Assembly (NCBI GenBank): GCA_030670005.1
Contig: DAOVCL010000014.1
Location: 1 to 19,168 of the forward strand
DNA from: Candidatus Zixiibacteriota bacterium
Lineage (GTDB): Bacteria > SM23-81 > DAOVCL01
DNA length: 19,168 nt
Reading direction: 5' to 3'
Positions 8,127 through 14,705 of this stretch are shown in pieces. How positions within the stretch are numbered: the first letter of the stretch is position 1; each line of letters begins with the position of its first letter. The notes under the pieces are model-generated. The model had not been told where the DNA came from. It was given only the letters and a program-made list of their open reading frames with translations, and made no database searches. Made by a program: the position numbers and the translations under genes.

Positions 8127-8283
8127 CAGTTCCCAGGGATCAGTTTTCGGGGATCAGGGAAAGGGATCAGGATTAAGAATTAAGGATTAAGATAAAACAG
8201 TGGAAGTTGGGCGAATGCTTTACAGTTTACAGGGGTCGGGAAAAATCCGTGATAACTGACGAATAACTAACTGCTGATCCCTG
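8127..8283. repeat. GATCAG-family inverted repeat module, copy 2
   Basis: The left arm 8127-8162 starts CAGTTCCCAGGGATCAG six bases after the exonuclease stop codon; the right arm contains CTGATCCCTG at 8274-8283, the exact complement of CAGGGATCAG at 8134-8143. Between them are short AAGGATTAAG-like direct repeats and no gene. Confidence 0.6.
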
Positions 8284-8319
8284 CTCCTCGTGAGCTGTTA
8301 CAATCTGCAAATCTTTTTC

Positions 8320-8348
8320 TTGACTAATATATTCTTGTGGGTTATCTT
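8320..8348 (+). promoter_or_regulatory. Promoter of tRNA-Leu and tig
   Basis: TTGACT (8320-8325), 17-bp spacer, TATCTT (8343-8348); predicted start about 8355, two bases before the tRNA 5' end. No separate promoter fits in the 9 nt between tRNA and tig, so tig is probably transcribed from here. Confidence 0.6.
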
Positions 8349-8356
8349 TAGCCTAG

Positions 8357-8443
8357 GCGAGAGTGGCGGAACTGGTAGACGCGCTGGACTTAGGATCCAG
8401 TTCCCTGAAAGGAGTGGGGGTTCAAGTCCCCCCTCTCGCACCA
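8357..8443 (+). tRNA. tRNA-Leu(UAG), CCA encoded
   Basis: 87 nt type II tRNA: acceptor GCGAGAG/CTCTCGC, D arm with CTGGTAGA, anticodon stem CTGGA/TCCAG around loop CTTAGGA (anticodon TAG, reads CUA), long variable arm TTCCCTGAAAGGAGT, T arm GGGGG-TTCAAGT-CCCCC, discriminator A and encoded CCA at 8441-8443. A GTG within it (8363) opens a frame into tig that should not be used as a start. Confidence 0.97.
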
Positions 8444-8452
8444 GGTAATATT

Positions 8453-9691
8453 ATGAAGGTGAAGATAGAGAGTCCAAGGCCCTGTCAGAGGGTGCTGGAG
8501 GTGGAGGTTCCGGCCGAGAGGGTAGAGGAGGAGTTCGGCTCTGTATTTAAGAGCTACAAGAAAAAGGCGACCATCCCTGGCTTCCGCAAGGGGAAGGTCC
8601 CCCCCTCCGTCCTTCAGGCCAGGTTTGGCCCCAGGATAGAGGGCGAGGTTCTTAGCAAGCTTCTGCCCCTGGCCTATAAGGAGGCAACCCAGAGGGAGAA
8701 ACTCATTCCCATTGATAAGCCACAGCTTAGTGATGTAGAGTTTAAGAGGGGATCACCCCTCCGCTTCAAGGCGACTGTAGAGGTAAAGCCGGAAGTGAAA
8801 CTGGGGGATTATCTGGGGCTGAAGGCCACCAAGAGGTTAAGGAGGATAACCGATAAGGAGATCGATGAGGCCCTCGATAAGCTGAGATGGGAGAAAGCTA
8901 TCCTCACCCCAGTGGACCGGGGGGCCAGGGAAGGGGACATTATCATCATCGGGTTGAAGGAGGAGGGGAAAGCTGAGGAGGAGTTGGAGGTGGAGCTGGG
9001 CCAGGGAAAGCTCCTTCCCCAGTTTGAGAATCGACTTGTGGGGATCGTAAAGGGGGAGGAGAGAGGGATCGAGGTGGACCATCCGGATACCCACCCAGAT
9101 GCCAGATACAGAGGGCGGAGAGTAAGGTTTCAGGTCAAGGCGATGGAGGTGAAGGAGAAGAGGCCACCTCAGTTGGACGAGGAGTTCTTGGAGGAAGTGG
9201 GGAACTTTCATAGCCTCAAAGAGTTGAAGGAGAAGATAAGGGCTGATTTTAAGGTTGAGGCCGAGGCCGAGGCCCAAAAGGAACTCACGGAGAAGATCTT
9301 AGATCGATTGATTGAGGCGGCCTCCCTGGAGGTGCCGGAGTCGATGATCAGAACTTACTTGGATTACCTAGTCAGTCAAGCCAAGAAGAGATATAAGTCA
9401 GTAGATGAGAATGGGATAAGGGCTCAGTATCGCCCCCAGGCCATCAGGGAACTCACCGCCTCCCTAATCTTAGAGGAGATAGCCAAGAGGGAGGGGATAG
9501 AGACCAGCCCTGAGGAGGTGGAAGAGCGGGTGAAGCAGGTGGCTGAACGCTATAATATGGGGGAGGATGAGGCCAGGGATTGGCTGATCAAAACCGACCA
9601 GATGAAAGGCCTGGTTCAGAGGATAAAGGATGAGAGGGTCTTCGACTTCCTTATAGGAAAGGGAGAGATAACCACAGTTGGATCTGAGTGA
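8453..9691 (+). CDS. tig: Trigger factor (ribosome-associated chaperone / peptidyl-prolyl isomerase)
   Basis: 412 residues, slightly shorter than the roughly 430 of Escherichia coli. Trigger factor binds the ribosome at the tunnel exit and shields nascent chains. Seen: the ribosome-binding signature GFRKGKVP at 43-50 within the N-terminal domain (1-115); a central FKBP-like region about 150-240 with the RRVRFQVKAMEV strand; and the helical C-terminal arms to 412. The frame is open upstream through the tRNA-Leu gene to GTG 8363, but those 30 codons are tRNA sequence; the family N-terminus MKVKIES begins at ATG 8453. Only 9 nt (GGTAATATT) separate the tRNA CCA from this ATG and no ribosome site is present. 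clpP and clpX follow after a 703-bp spacer, the usual partners in proteobacteria. Confidence 0.96.
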   Translation: MKVKIESPRPCQRVLEVEVPAERVEEEFGSVFKSYKKKATIPGFRKGKVPPSVLQARFGPRIEGEVLSKLLPLAYKEATQREKLIPIDKPQLSDVEFKRGSPLRFKATVEVKPEVKLGDYLGLKATKRLRRITDKEIDEALDKLRWEKAILTPVDRGAREGDIIIIGLKEEGKAEEELEVELGQGKLLPQFENRLVGIVKGEERGIEVDHPDTHPDARYRGRRVRFQVKAMEVKEKRPPQLDEEFLEEVGNFHSLKELKEKIRADFKVEAEAEAQKELTEKILDRLIEAASLEVPESMIRTYLDYLVSQAKKRYKSVDENGIRAQYRPQAIRELTASLILEEIAKREGIETSPEEVEERVKQVAERYNMGEDEARDWLIKTDQMKGLVQRIKDERVFDFLIGKGEITTVGSE

Positions 9692-9718
9692 CGGCAGTGC
9701 CAAATAGAATGTGAAAAA

Positions 9719-9748
9719 ACCACAGAGGGAAAATTAATTCTCTGTGGT
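9719..9748. repeat. Perfect 9-bp inverted repeat after tig; terminator-like on the minus strand
   Basis: ACCACAGAG (9719-9727), 12-nt loop, CTCTGTGGT (9740-9748). Read on the minus strand the hairpin is followed by a run of T from the A-tract at 9714-9719; on the plus strand there is no T-run. No minus-strand gene nearby would use it. CACAGAGGG recurs at 9945, so it may belong to a repeat family. Confidence 0.45.
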
Positions 9749-9765
9749 CTCTAAAAGAGTTTCCC

Positions 9766-9936
9766 TTGAAGGATATAACAGAGATAATAGTTGCATCCGC
9801 TATTGAGGTCCACACAACTTTAGGCCCGGGTCTATTGAAAAGTGTTTACGAAGAAGCGCTGGTTGGCGAATTTAAACTGAGGGGGATCGATTTTGAAAGA
9901 CAAAAGGAGACCATGCTCAAATACAATTGGGATTAA
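9766..9936 (+). pseudogene. Remnant of a GxxExxY-family protein
   Basis: A 56-codon stretch from TTG 9766 to TAA 9934-9936 reads LKDITEIIVASAIEVHTTLG, then PGLLKSVYEEAL, which matches the start of GxxExxY proteins (usually about 125 residues). The signature itself is altered (GLLKSVY, Lys for Glu) and the second half of the family, including the DE.K nuclease-like part, is missing. No ribosome site or promoter is seen. Interpreted as a truncated relic inserted between tig and clpP. Confidence 0.65.
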
Positions 9937-10167
9937 GAGTTCACAGAGGGGAGGGGAAAATCTTTCATAAGTTCTCAACATTCAAGAGTCTCTTTACTAC
10001 AAACTTGCAAGATCTTGTTTTTTTGCCAAAGTTTTTTCAGGCTGCCTTGACGGGGTCTCCATTTTGACTGAAAATAGAAATTGGAAAATGGAAAGAGCAT
10101 TGCTTTCTGTGTGGCTCCGTGGTTATCCGTGGTGACTATTTAGCATTCAGCCTTGACCATTTTTGTG

Positions 10168-10212
10168 GGTGGCAGAAGAGGGCTTCTGCCACCTCAAGCT
10201 AATTTTTTATTT
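10168..10212 (+). terminator. Strong hairpin with downstream T-tract between tig and clpP
   Basis: GGTGGCAGAAG (10168-10178) and CTTCTGCCACC (10183-10193) form a perfect 11-bp stem with loop AGGG. A T-rich tract AATTTTTTATTTT begins about 8 nt after the stem. The gap is longer than in a textbook terminator, so it could instead be an RNA-processing or stability element. Confidence 0.5.
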
Positions 10213-10251
10213 TCACCTTTCCATTTTCGCCTTTACGATCCACGATTCTCT

Positions 10252-10313
10252 TATTCGTGTAAATTCGTCTATTCGTGTCATTCGTGTTCTATAGATTCCG
10301 TGAAATCCGTGGC
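10252..10313. repeat. Degenerate ATTCGTG / ATCCGTGG tandem repeats upstream of clpP
   Basis: TATTCGTGT, AAATTCGTC, TATTCGTGT, CATTCGTGT, then GATTCCGTG and AAATCCGTGG follow one another; related CTCCGTGGTTATCCGTGGTG lies at 10115-10134 and CTCCGTGG again at 10346-10353. Non-coding low-complexity spacer. Between the tig stop and clpP (703 bp) nothing else gene-like was found besides the GxxExxY relic. Confidence 0.6.
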
Positions 10314-10394
10314 TGCTGTTTGTTGTAGCTTTGCTGCGTTATGTTCTCCGTGGTTAGGTTTTTGACATCACTGAGATTGGCTCAAGGAGGAGAT

Positions 10395-10976
10395 ATGATT
10401 CCGTTTGTAGTGGAAAAGTCGGGGAGAGGGGAGAGGGCCTATGACATATACTCCCGACTCCTGAAGGATAGGATAATATTTATCGGAGCTCCCATTGACG
10501 ATTCGGTCTCCAATTTGGTGATAGCCCAAATGCTCTTCTTAGAGGCGGAAAATCCAGAGAAGGATATCTATCTCTACATAAATACACCCGGGGGAATAGT
10601 ATCATCGGGTTTGGCCATCTATGACACTATGCAGTTCGTCAAGCCGGATCTCTCCACCACCTGTATGGGACAGGCGGCCAGCATGGGGGCTCTCCTTCTG
10701 ACCGCAGGTGCTAAGGGGAAGAGGGCTGCCCTTCCCAACTCCAGGATAATGATCCATCAACCCGGGGGGGGGGTTAGTGGACAGGTGAGCGACATCGAGA
10801 TTCATGCCAAGGAGTTCTTGGTCCTGCGCAAGAGGTTGAATGAGATCTTCGCCAAACACACCGGACAGCCACTGGAGAAGATCGAGGCGGACACGGACCG
10901 GAACTTCTTTATGTCCGCAGAGGAGGCCAAAGAGTATGGACTCATAGATGAGGTTTACCAGAAGGGGAGGAAGTAG
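10395..10976 (+). CDS. clpP: ATP-dependent Clp protease proteolytic subunit ClpP
   Basis: 193 residues; the tetradecameric serine protease that degrades substrates unfolded by ClpX in the cytoplasm. The start is ATG 10395, giving MIPFVVEKSGRGERAYDIYS, with AAGGAGG at 10384-10390; an upstream in-frame ATG at 10341 lies in repeat DNA. Seen: nucleophile S96 in GQAASMGA, H121 in IMIHQPGGG, and the region EADTDRNFFMSAEEAKEYG. By alignment with Escherichia coli ClpP (S97, H122, D171) the third triad residue is N170, encoded by AAC, instead of Asp. The stop codon abuts the clpX ATG, so the two are translationally coupled. No -10 box accompanies the TTGACA at 10362. Confidence 0.96.
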   Translation: MIPFVVEKSGRGERAYDIYSRLLKDRIIFIGAPIDDSVSNLVIAQMLFLEAENPEKDIYLYINTPGGIVSSGLAIYDTMQFVKPDLSTTCMGQAASMGALLLTAGAKGKRAALPNSRIMIHQPGGGVSGQVSDIEIHAKEFLVLRKRLNEIFAKHTGQPLEKIEADTDRNFFMSAEEAKEYGLIDEVYQKGRK

Positions 10977-12236
10977 ATGAAAGAGATGAAGGAGAGAACA
11001 TACCCCCCTGGGCCGAGGTGCTCCTTCTGTGGTCGGGGGCCGGGTGAGGTGGAGAGGCTGATCTCCGGCCCATCAGCCCATATCTGCAATGAATGTGTCA
11101 GGTTGTGCGAGGAGATCCTTGAGGCCGAGGAGGAGAATGATGCCCTCTTCTGGGAGAAACAGAAACTCCCCACTCCGGAGGAGATAAAGGCCTTCCTGGA
11201 TGGCTATGTCATCGGTCAGGAGAGGGCAAAAAAGGCCATCTCGGTGGCCGTCTATAACCATTATAAGAGGATAAGATACGGGAGCAAAAAGAACGATGTT
11301 GAGCTGGAGAAGAGCAACATCCTGCTCATCGGCCCCACGGGGACAGGCAAGACCCTGCTTGCCCAAACCCTGGCTAGGTTCCTGCAGATCCCCTTCACCA
11401 TTGCCGACGCCACCCCCCTTACCGAGGCGGGATATGTGGGTGAGGATGTGGAGAACATCTTAGTCAGGCTCCTTCAAGCAGCAGACTACGATGTCTCCAA
11501 GGCGGAGAAGGGGATAATCTACATTGATGAGATCGACAAGTTAGCCCGAAAACAGGATAGCCCCTCCATCACCAGGGATGTCTCCGGTGAGGGGGTACAG
11601 CAGGCCCTGTTGAAGATCTTAGAGGGAACTATCTCCGGGGTCCCCCCCCGCGGGGGAAGGAAGCACCCGGAGCAAAACCTGGTCTATTTAAACACCAGGA
11701 ATATCCTCTTTATCTGTGGGGGGGCCTTCTATGGGCTGGAGAAGATAATCCAGAAGAGGATAGGCCAAAAAATGGTTGGCTTCGCTGCTCCATTAAGGGA
11801 AGGGCAAGGGGACACAGGGGATATATTCTCCCAGGTGGAGACAGAAGACCTCCTGGCCTACGGACTCATCCCCGAGCTCATTGGTAGGCTTCCTGTGGTA
11901 ACCACCTTAGATAAGTTGGACGATAAGGCTATGATTCGCATCCTGGTGAGGCCAAAGAACTCCCTCCTCAGACAGTATCAAAAATACTTTGAGATGGAAG
12001 GGGTAGAGCTGAAACTTGCCCCGGATGCTCTCAAGGAGATAGTGAACCTAGCCAGAAAGAAGGAGATGGGGGCCAGGGGATTGAAGTCAGTGATGGAAAA
12101 TGTTATGGGGAGTATTATGTATAAGCTTCCCTCCCTCTCTGGAGTGAAGGGATGTCTTCTCACCAAGGATGTGATGGTCAAAGGGGCAAAACCCATCTAC
12201 ACTATGGAGCCAAAGAGGAAAAGGAAGAGGGCATAG
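10977..12236 (+). CDS. clpX: ATP-dependent Clp protease ATP-binding subunit ClpX
   Basis: 419 residues; AAA+ unfoldase that feeds substrates to ClpP. Seen: N-terminal zinc-binding domain with C15, C18, C37, C40; Walker A GPTGTGKT at 119-126; Walker B YIDEID (D184, E185); pore loop GYVG at 152-155; the ClpP-contacting tripeptide, normally IGF, reads VGF at 267-269; arginine-finger region PELIGRLPVV near 299-308; sensor 2 GARGLK in the C-terminal part. The ATG follows the clpP stop without a gap, and a GGGGAGG in the clpP end serves as ribosome site. A second in-frame ATG three codons on is possible. purA begins 3 nt after its stop. Confidence 0.97.
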   Translation: MKEMKERTYPPGPRCSFCGRGPGEVERLISGPSAHICNECVRLCEEILEAEEENDALFWEKQKLPTPEEIKAFLDGYVIGQERAKKAISVAVYNHYKRIRYGSKKNDVELEKSNILLIGPTGTGKTLLAQTLARFLQIPFTIADATPLTEAGYVGEDVENILVRLLQAADYDVSKAEKGIIYIDEIDKLARKQDSPSITRDVSGEGVQQALLKILEGTISGVPPRGGRKHPEQNLVYLNTRNILFICGGAFYGLEKIIQKRIGQKMVGFAAPLREGQGDTGDIFSQVETEDLLAYGLIPELIGRLPVVTTLDKLDDKAMIRILVRPKNSLLRQYQKYFEMEGVELKLAPDALKEIVNLARKKEMGARGLKSVMENVMGSIMYKLPSLSGVKGCLLTKDVMVKGAKPIYTMEPKRKRKRA

Positions 12237-12239
12237 GAG

Positions 12240-13451
12240 ATGCCCAGCCGGGTAGTGGTGGGGCTCCAATGGGGGGATGAGGGGAAGGGTAGGGTAATAG
12301 ACTCTTTGGCCGGGGAGGCTGATATTGTCGTCCGCTATCAGGGGGGCGCTAACGCCGGACATACGGTCTGGGTAGATAGCAAAAGATATGTATTTCATCT
12401 TATCCCCAGTGGCATACTCCATCCGGAGACAACCTGCATTATGGGAGGGGGAATGGTGGTGGACCTCCAGGCCCTCCTCGACGAGATCGATGGGTTAAAT
12501 GATAGGGGAATAAACACCCAGGGGCACCTCTTCCTCTCCCCCAGGGCCCACTTGGTCCTCCCCCAACACAAGGGTTCTGAAGGGTTGTGGGAGAAGAGGA
12601 TAGGAACTACCCTCAAAGGTATAGGCCCTGCCTATGCTCAAAAGTATGCCCGGTTGGGGGTGAGGGTAGGAGATCTCTACCAGGAAGGACTGGAGGAGAA
12701 GTTAAGGCTCTCTTTAGCCGAGGAGGATATACAGGGGCTGGCCCAGAGGTTGCAGGAACAGGGGGAGAGGATAAGGCCCTATATCAGGGATGTGGAGCCC
12801 TTACTCAACCGGGCCCTGCAGGAGGGAAAGAGTCTCCTCTTTGAGGGAGCACAGGGGACCCTTTTGGACATTGACCAGGGGACATACCCCTTTGTCACCT
12901 CCTCCCATACCACGGCAGGAGGGGCCTGTGTGGGGACGGGGGTTGGTCCTACTAAAATTGACGAGGTAATTGGGGTAACGAAATCATATGCCACCAGGGT
13001 GGGAAATGGCCCGTTCCCCACAGAGTTAGGGGATGAGTTGGGAGAGCTCCTACAGAGAGATGGGGAGGAGTATGGGGCCACCACTGGCCGTCCCCGTCGC
13101 TGTGGCTGGCTCGATCTGGTGGCCTTAAGATATGCCTGCCAGGTGAATGGGGTGCAGAGGGTGGCCCTGACCAAACTGGATGTCTTGGATCGGGTTCCCC
13201 GGATTAAGCTATGCGTGGCTTACCTATATAAGGGAGAAAGGATCGAGGAGTTCCCCCTCAGCCTGGATCACTGTGAGCCCGTATATGAGGAACTGCCTGG
13301 ATGGGAGAATCCCACCAAGGGGACAAGGGATTTTGGGAAGCTGCCCCAGAAGGCCAGAGACTATATTAAAAGGATAGTTGATTACATTGGAGTAAAGATA
13401 TGCTGGGCATTCACCGGCCCCAGGCGGGAGGATGTGGTTGAGATGGGGTAA
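12240..13451 (+). CDS. purA: Adenylosuccinate synthetase
   Basis: 403 residues, somewhat shorter than Escherichia coli PurA (about 430). It joins IMP and aspartate with GTP to give adenylosuccinate, the first committed step to AMP. Seen: GDEGKG at 12-17 with catalytic D13; GGANAGHT at 35-42 with catalytic H41; IGTT..GIGPAY; EGAQG.LLDID; SSHTTAGGA and GTGVGP; GATTGRPRRCGW; LTKLDVLD for the guanine-binding loop; C-terminal STGP-like FTGPRRED. It begins 3 nt after clpX (TAG-GAG-ATG), so it is most likely in the clpP-clpX transcript; lon, a common neighbour of clpX, is not at this place. No clear terminator follows, only repeats. Confidence 0.96.
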   Translation: MPSRVVVGLQWGDEGKGRVIDSLAGEADIVVRYQGGANAGHTVWVDSKRYVFHLIPSGILHPETTCIMGGGMVVDLQALLDEIDGLNDRGINTQGHLFLSPRAHLVLPQHKGSEGLWEKRIGTTLKGIGPAYAQKYARLGVRVGDLYQEGLEEKLRLSLAEEDIQGLAQRLQEQGERIRPYIRDVEPLLNRALQEGKSLLFEGAQGTLLDIDQGTYPFVTSSHTTAGGACVGTGVGPTKIDEVIGVTKSYATRVGNGPFPTELGDELGELLQRDGEEYGATTGRPRRCGWLDLVALRYACQVNGVQRVALTKLDVLDRVPRIKLCVAYLYKGERIEEFPLSLDHCEPVYEELPGWENPTKGTRDFGKLPQKARDYIKRIVDYIGVKICWAFTGPRREDVVEMG

Positions 13452-13663
13452 CAGTTGACAGGGGACAGTTGTCAGGTATCAGGGTTCTTCCATTCTTAAT
13501 TCTACATTCTTTGCCCCGTTAAATAACAAGTTCCACCAAAAATTAGAGAGGTGGAAACGGAGTTATGAGAAGAAGGATTCAACCTTGTAAAATAAGCAAA
13601 TATTTAACGGGGTGAATTTTACATTCTAAGCTTACCTGACTGCTGATCCCTGAAAACTGACCT
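13452..13663. repeat. GATCAG/GACAG-family repeat module, copy 3, enclosing a smaller element
   Basis: Immediately after purA, AACAGTTGACAGGGGACAG and GTCAGGTATCAGGG occur (13451-13484); at 13636-13663 the spacer carries CTGACTGCTGATCCCTG and AAAACTGACC, roughly inverted. CTGATCCCTG (13643-13652) is the same 10-mer found at 8274-8283 and at 5450-5459. The two arms enclose the 99-bp element at 13514-13612. Confidence 0.5.
13514..13612. mobile_element. MITE-like 99-bp element with perfect 12-bp terminal inverted repeats
   Basis: CCCCGTTAAATA (13514-13525) and TATTTAACGGGG (13601-13612) are exact complements. Inside lie further pairings, TTCCACC (13531-13537) with GGTGGAA (13550-13556), and ACAAGTT near 13526 with AACCTTGT near 13581, so the whole can fold into one long hairpin. 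It is flanked by near-identical direct repeats AATTCTACATTCT (13498-13510) and AATTTTACATTCT (13615-13627). No coding sequence. Confidence 0.5.
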
Positions 13664-13680
13664 TTAGACGGGATAGACAT

Positions 13681-13832
13681 GGATGAACAGGATATACAAC
13701 ATTCATTAAACACCGAAAGTCACTGAATAACAAAAATGCTAAAGGAGAATGTGCATTGTAATTTTTCTGTAGTTTCGGTGGCGTTCGGCGTTTTCTTGGA
13801 GAAATTAAAAATCCTGTAAATCCTGTTTATCC
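13681..13832. repeat. GGATRAACAGGAT inverted-repeat element upstream of the lysine tRNAs
   Basis: The left arm 13681-13703 starts GGATGAACAGGATATAC; the right arm 13810-13832 is on the complement GGATAAACAGGATTTAC and onward, 19 of 23 positions identical. A second inner pairing CACCGAAA (13711-13718) with TTTCGGTG (13773-13780) shares the symmetry. A third relative, GGATGGACAGGATAAATAAA, is at 19060-19079. Non-coding. Confidence 0.6.
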
Positions 13833-13851
13833 AGTCAGATAAGTTCTTTTG

Positions 13852-13924
13852 GGGGGCGTAGCTCAGTCGGTAGAGCAACGGCCTTTTAAGCCGTAGGTCG
13901 AAGGTTCGATCCCTTCCGCCCTCA
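13852..13924 (+). tRNA. tRNA-Lys(UUU), CCA not encoded
   Basis: 73 nt: acceptor GGGGGCG/CGCCCTC with a G-U pair at 2-71, D arm GCTC-AGTCGGTA-GAGC, anticodon stem ACGGC/GCCGT around loop CTTTTAA (anticodon TTT), T arm GAAGG-TTCGATC-CCTTC, discriminator A. The following bases TCA mean CCA must be added enzymatically. No clear promoter of its own was seen between the repeat element and the tRNA. Confidence 0.96.
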
Positions 13925-13931
13925 TCAATGT

Positions 13932-14004
13932 GCGCCGCTAGCTCAATTGGTAGAGCAACTGACTCTTAATCAGTAGGTTCGGGGTTCGATTCCCCGGCGG
14001 CGTA
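13932..14004 (+). tRNA. tRNA-Lys(CUU), CCA not encoded
   Basis: 73 nt: acceptor GCGCCGC/GCGGCGT with a G-U pair at 1-72, D arm GCTC-AATTGGTA-GAGC, anticodon stem ACTGA/TCAGT around loop CTCTTAA (anticodon CTT), T arm CGGGG-TTCGATT-CCCCG, discriminator A. It follows the UUU isoacceptor by 7 nt and is probably processed from the same transcript. Confidence 0.95.
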
Positions 14005-14039
14005 CTTGGAATTGGGGTCAGGCTGAAAAATAGAAATAA

Positions 14040-14303
14040 CTACCACTGCAATTTTGATGCTATGGATTGGAATTTCTCATCATCGAGTTTTCTTTCTAAA
14101 TGTGGTATTATCCTGGGCACCTTTCTCAAATATTCTGCAATCTCCTTACGTTTATATCTTGTGTATAGAAGACTTAACCACACAAAAAGACTCCTCGCCT
14201 CCATGATATCCTTTCTTCTACTCCTGCCACGGAGATCATTCTGAGTTACTCTCATCAACTCTTCTATCTTCCTGGCTATCTGAAGGTCTGGGGGGTCAAA
14301 CCT
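14040..14303 (-). pseudogene. C-terminal remnant of a probable RayT-type (REP-associated tyrosine) transposase
   Basis: The frame is open from 14303 (an in-frame TAG is just upstream) to the stop at 14040. The text RKIEELMRVTQNDLRGRSRR, then EARSLFVWLSLLYTRYKRKE and IAEYL..VPRIIPHLERKL resembles the DnaA domain-IV-like helix-turn-helix found at the C-terminus of many REP-associated transposases. The N-terminal HUH nuclease domain is absent. GGGGTCA occurs at both sides (14014-14020 before GGCTG and 14292-14298), as often seen near such relics. A small DNA-binding protein is the alternative, but no start with a ribosome site is visible. Confidence 0.5.
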
Positions 14304-14380
14304 CTAATTACTAATTTAGACAACGGTTCTTAGAGCCATACTCACAGCTCCTTCCCTGACATCAAACTGCCTGCCTCAAA

Positions 14381-14428
14381 ACAAAAACCCGCCTGCTTAC
14401 CCCTTTAACAAGGATTTGCAGGTGGGTT
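14381..14428 (-). terminator. Minus-strand intrinsic terminator candidate for the lipoprotein operon
   Basis: On the minus strand AACCCACCTGC (14428-14418) pairs with GCAGGCGGGTT (14396-14386), 11 bp with one G-U pair, followed by TTTGTTTT. The 21-nt loop is long. It is about 480 bp downstream of the last lipoprotein gene, and no better terminator was seen closer. Confidence 0.45.
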
Positions 14429-14605
14429 GTAAAAACATCGGACAAGAAGTAGTCCTGTCCACAAAGCTGGAGAATAAAAAGCGAACCCCCCCTCAGCCCC
14501 GTCCCTACAATAAGGGCCGAATTCCATTTTCTCTCCGGTGCTTTTGGACAGGCTCAAACTGCCCTATTCAACTGACTGAGAACCCCAAAAGGTTATCATA
14601 ATCAG

Positions 14606-14671
14606 AAATCGCCTTCAGGAGGTCATCAAAATGAGGGAGGGAAGACCGAAAACTTGATCTGGAGGCGATTT
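14606..14671. repeat. 9-bp inverted repeat, 66 bp overall
   Basis: AAATCGCCT (14606-14614) and AGGCGATTT (14663-14671) are exact complements. The interior is not coding. Together with the repeats on either side it makes up the otherwise gene-free stretch 14304-14909; no convincing gene was found there. Confidence 0.4.
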
Positions 14672-14705
14672 ACTACAGAGAGCATCCAATTGTTTACTCC
14701 CCAGG

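Noticed and set aside
8363..8452. N-terminal extension of trigger factor beginning at GTG 8363
   Set aside because: It is the translation of the tRNA-Leu gene; the family N-terminus begins at 8453.
10008..10024. CAAGATCTTG palindrome followed by T7 as terminator
   Set aside because: The palindrome leaves no loop, so a stable RNA hairpin is unlikely.
10252..10313. CRISPR array
   Set aside because: The repeats are 7-10 nt, degenerate and without unique spacers; no cas genes in the window.
10362..10390. clpP promoter based on TTGACA at 10362
   Set aside because: The expected -10 position is occupied by the purine-rich ribosome site, with no TATAAT-like sequence.
10341..10394. Upstream ATG 10341 for clpP
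   Set aside because: Lies in repeat DNA without a ribosome site; ATG 10395 has AAGGAGG and matches the family N-terminus.
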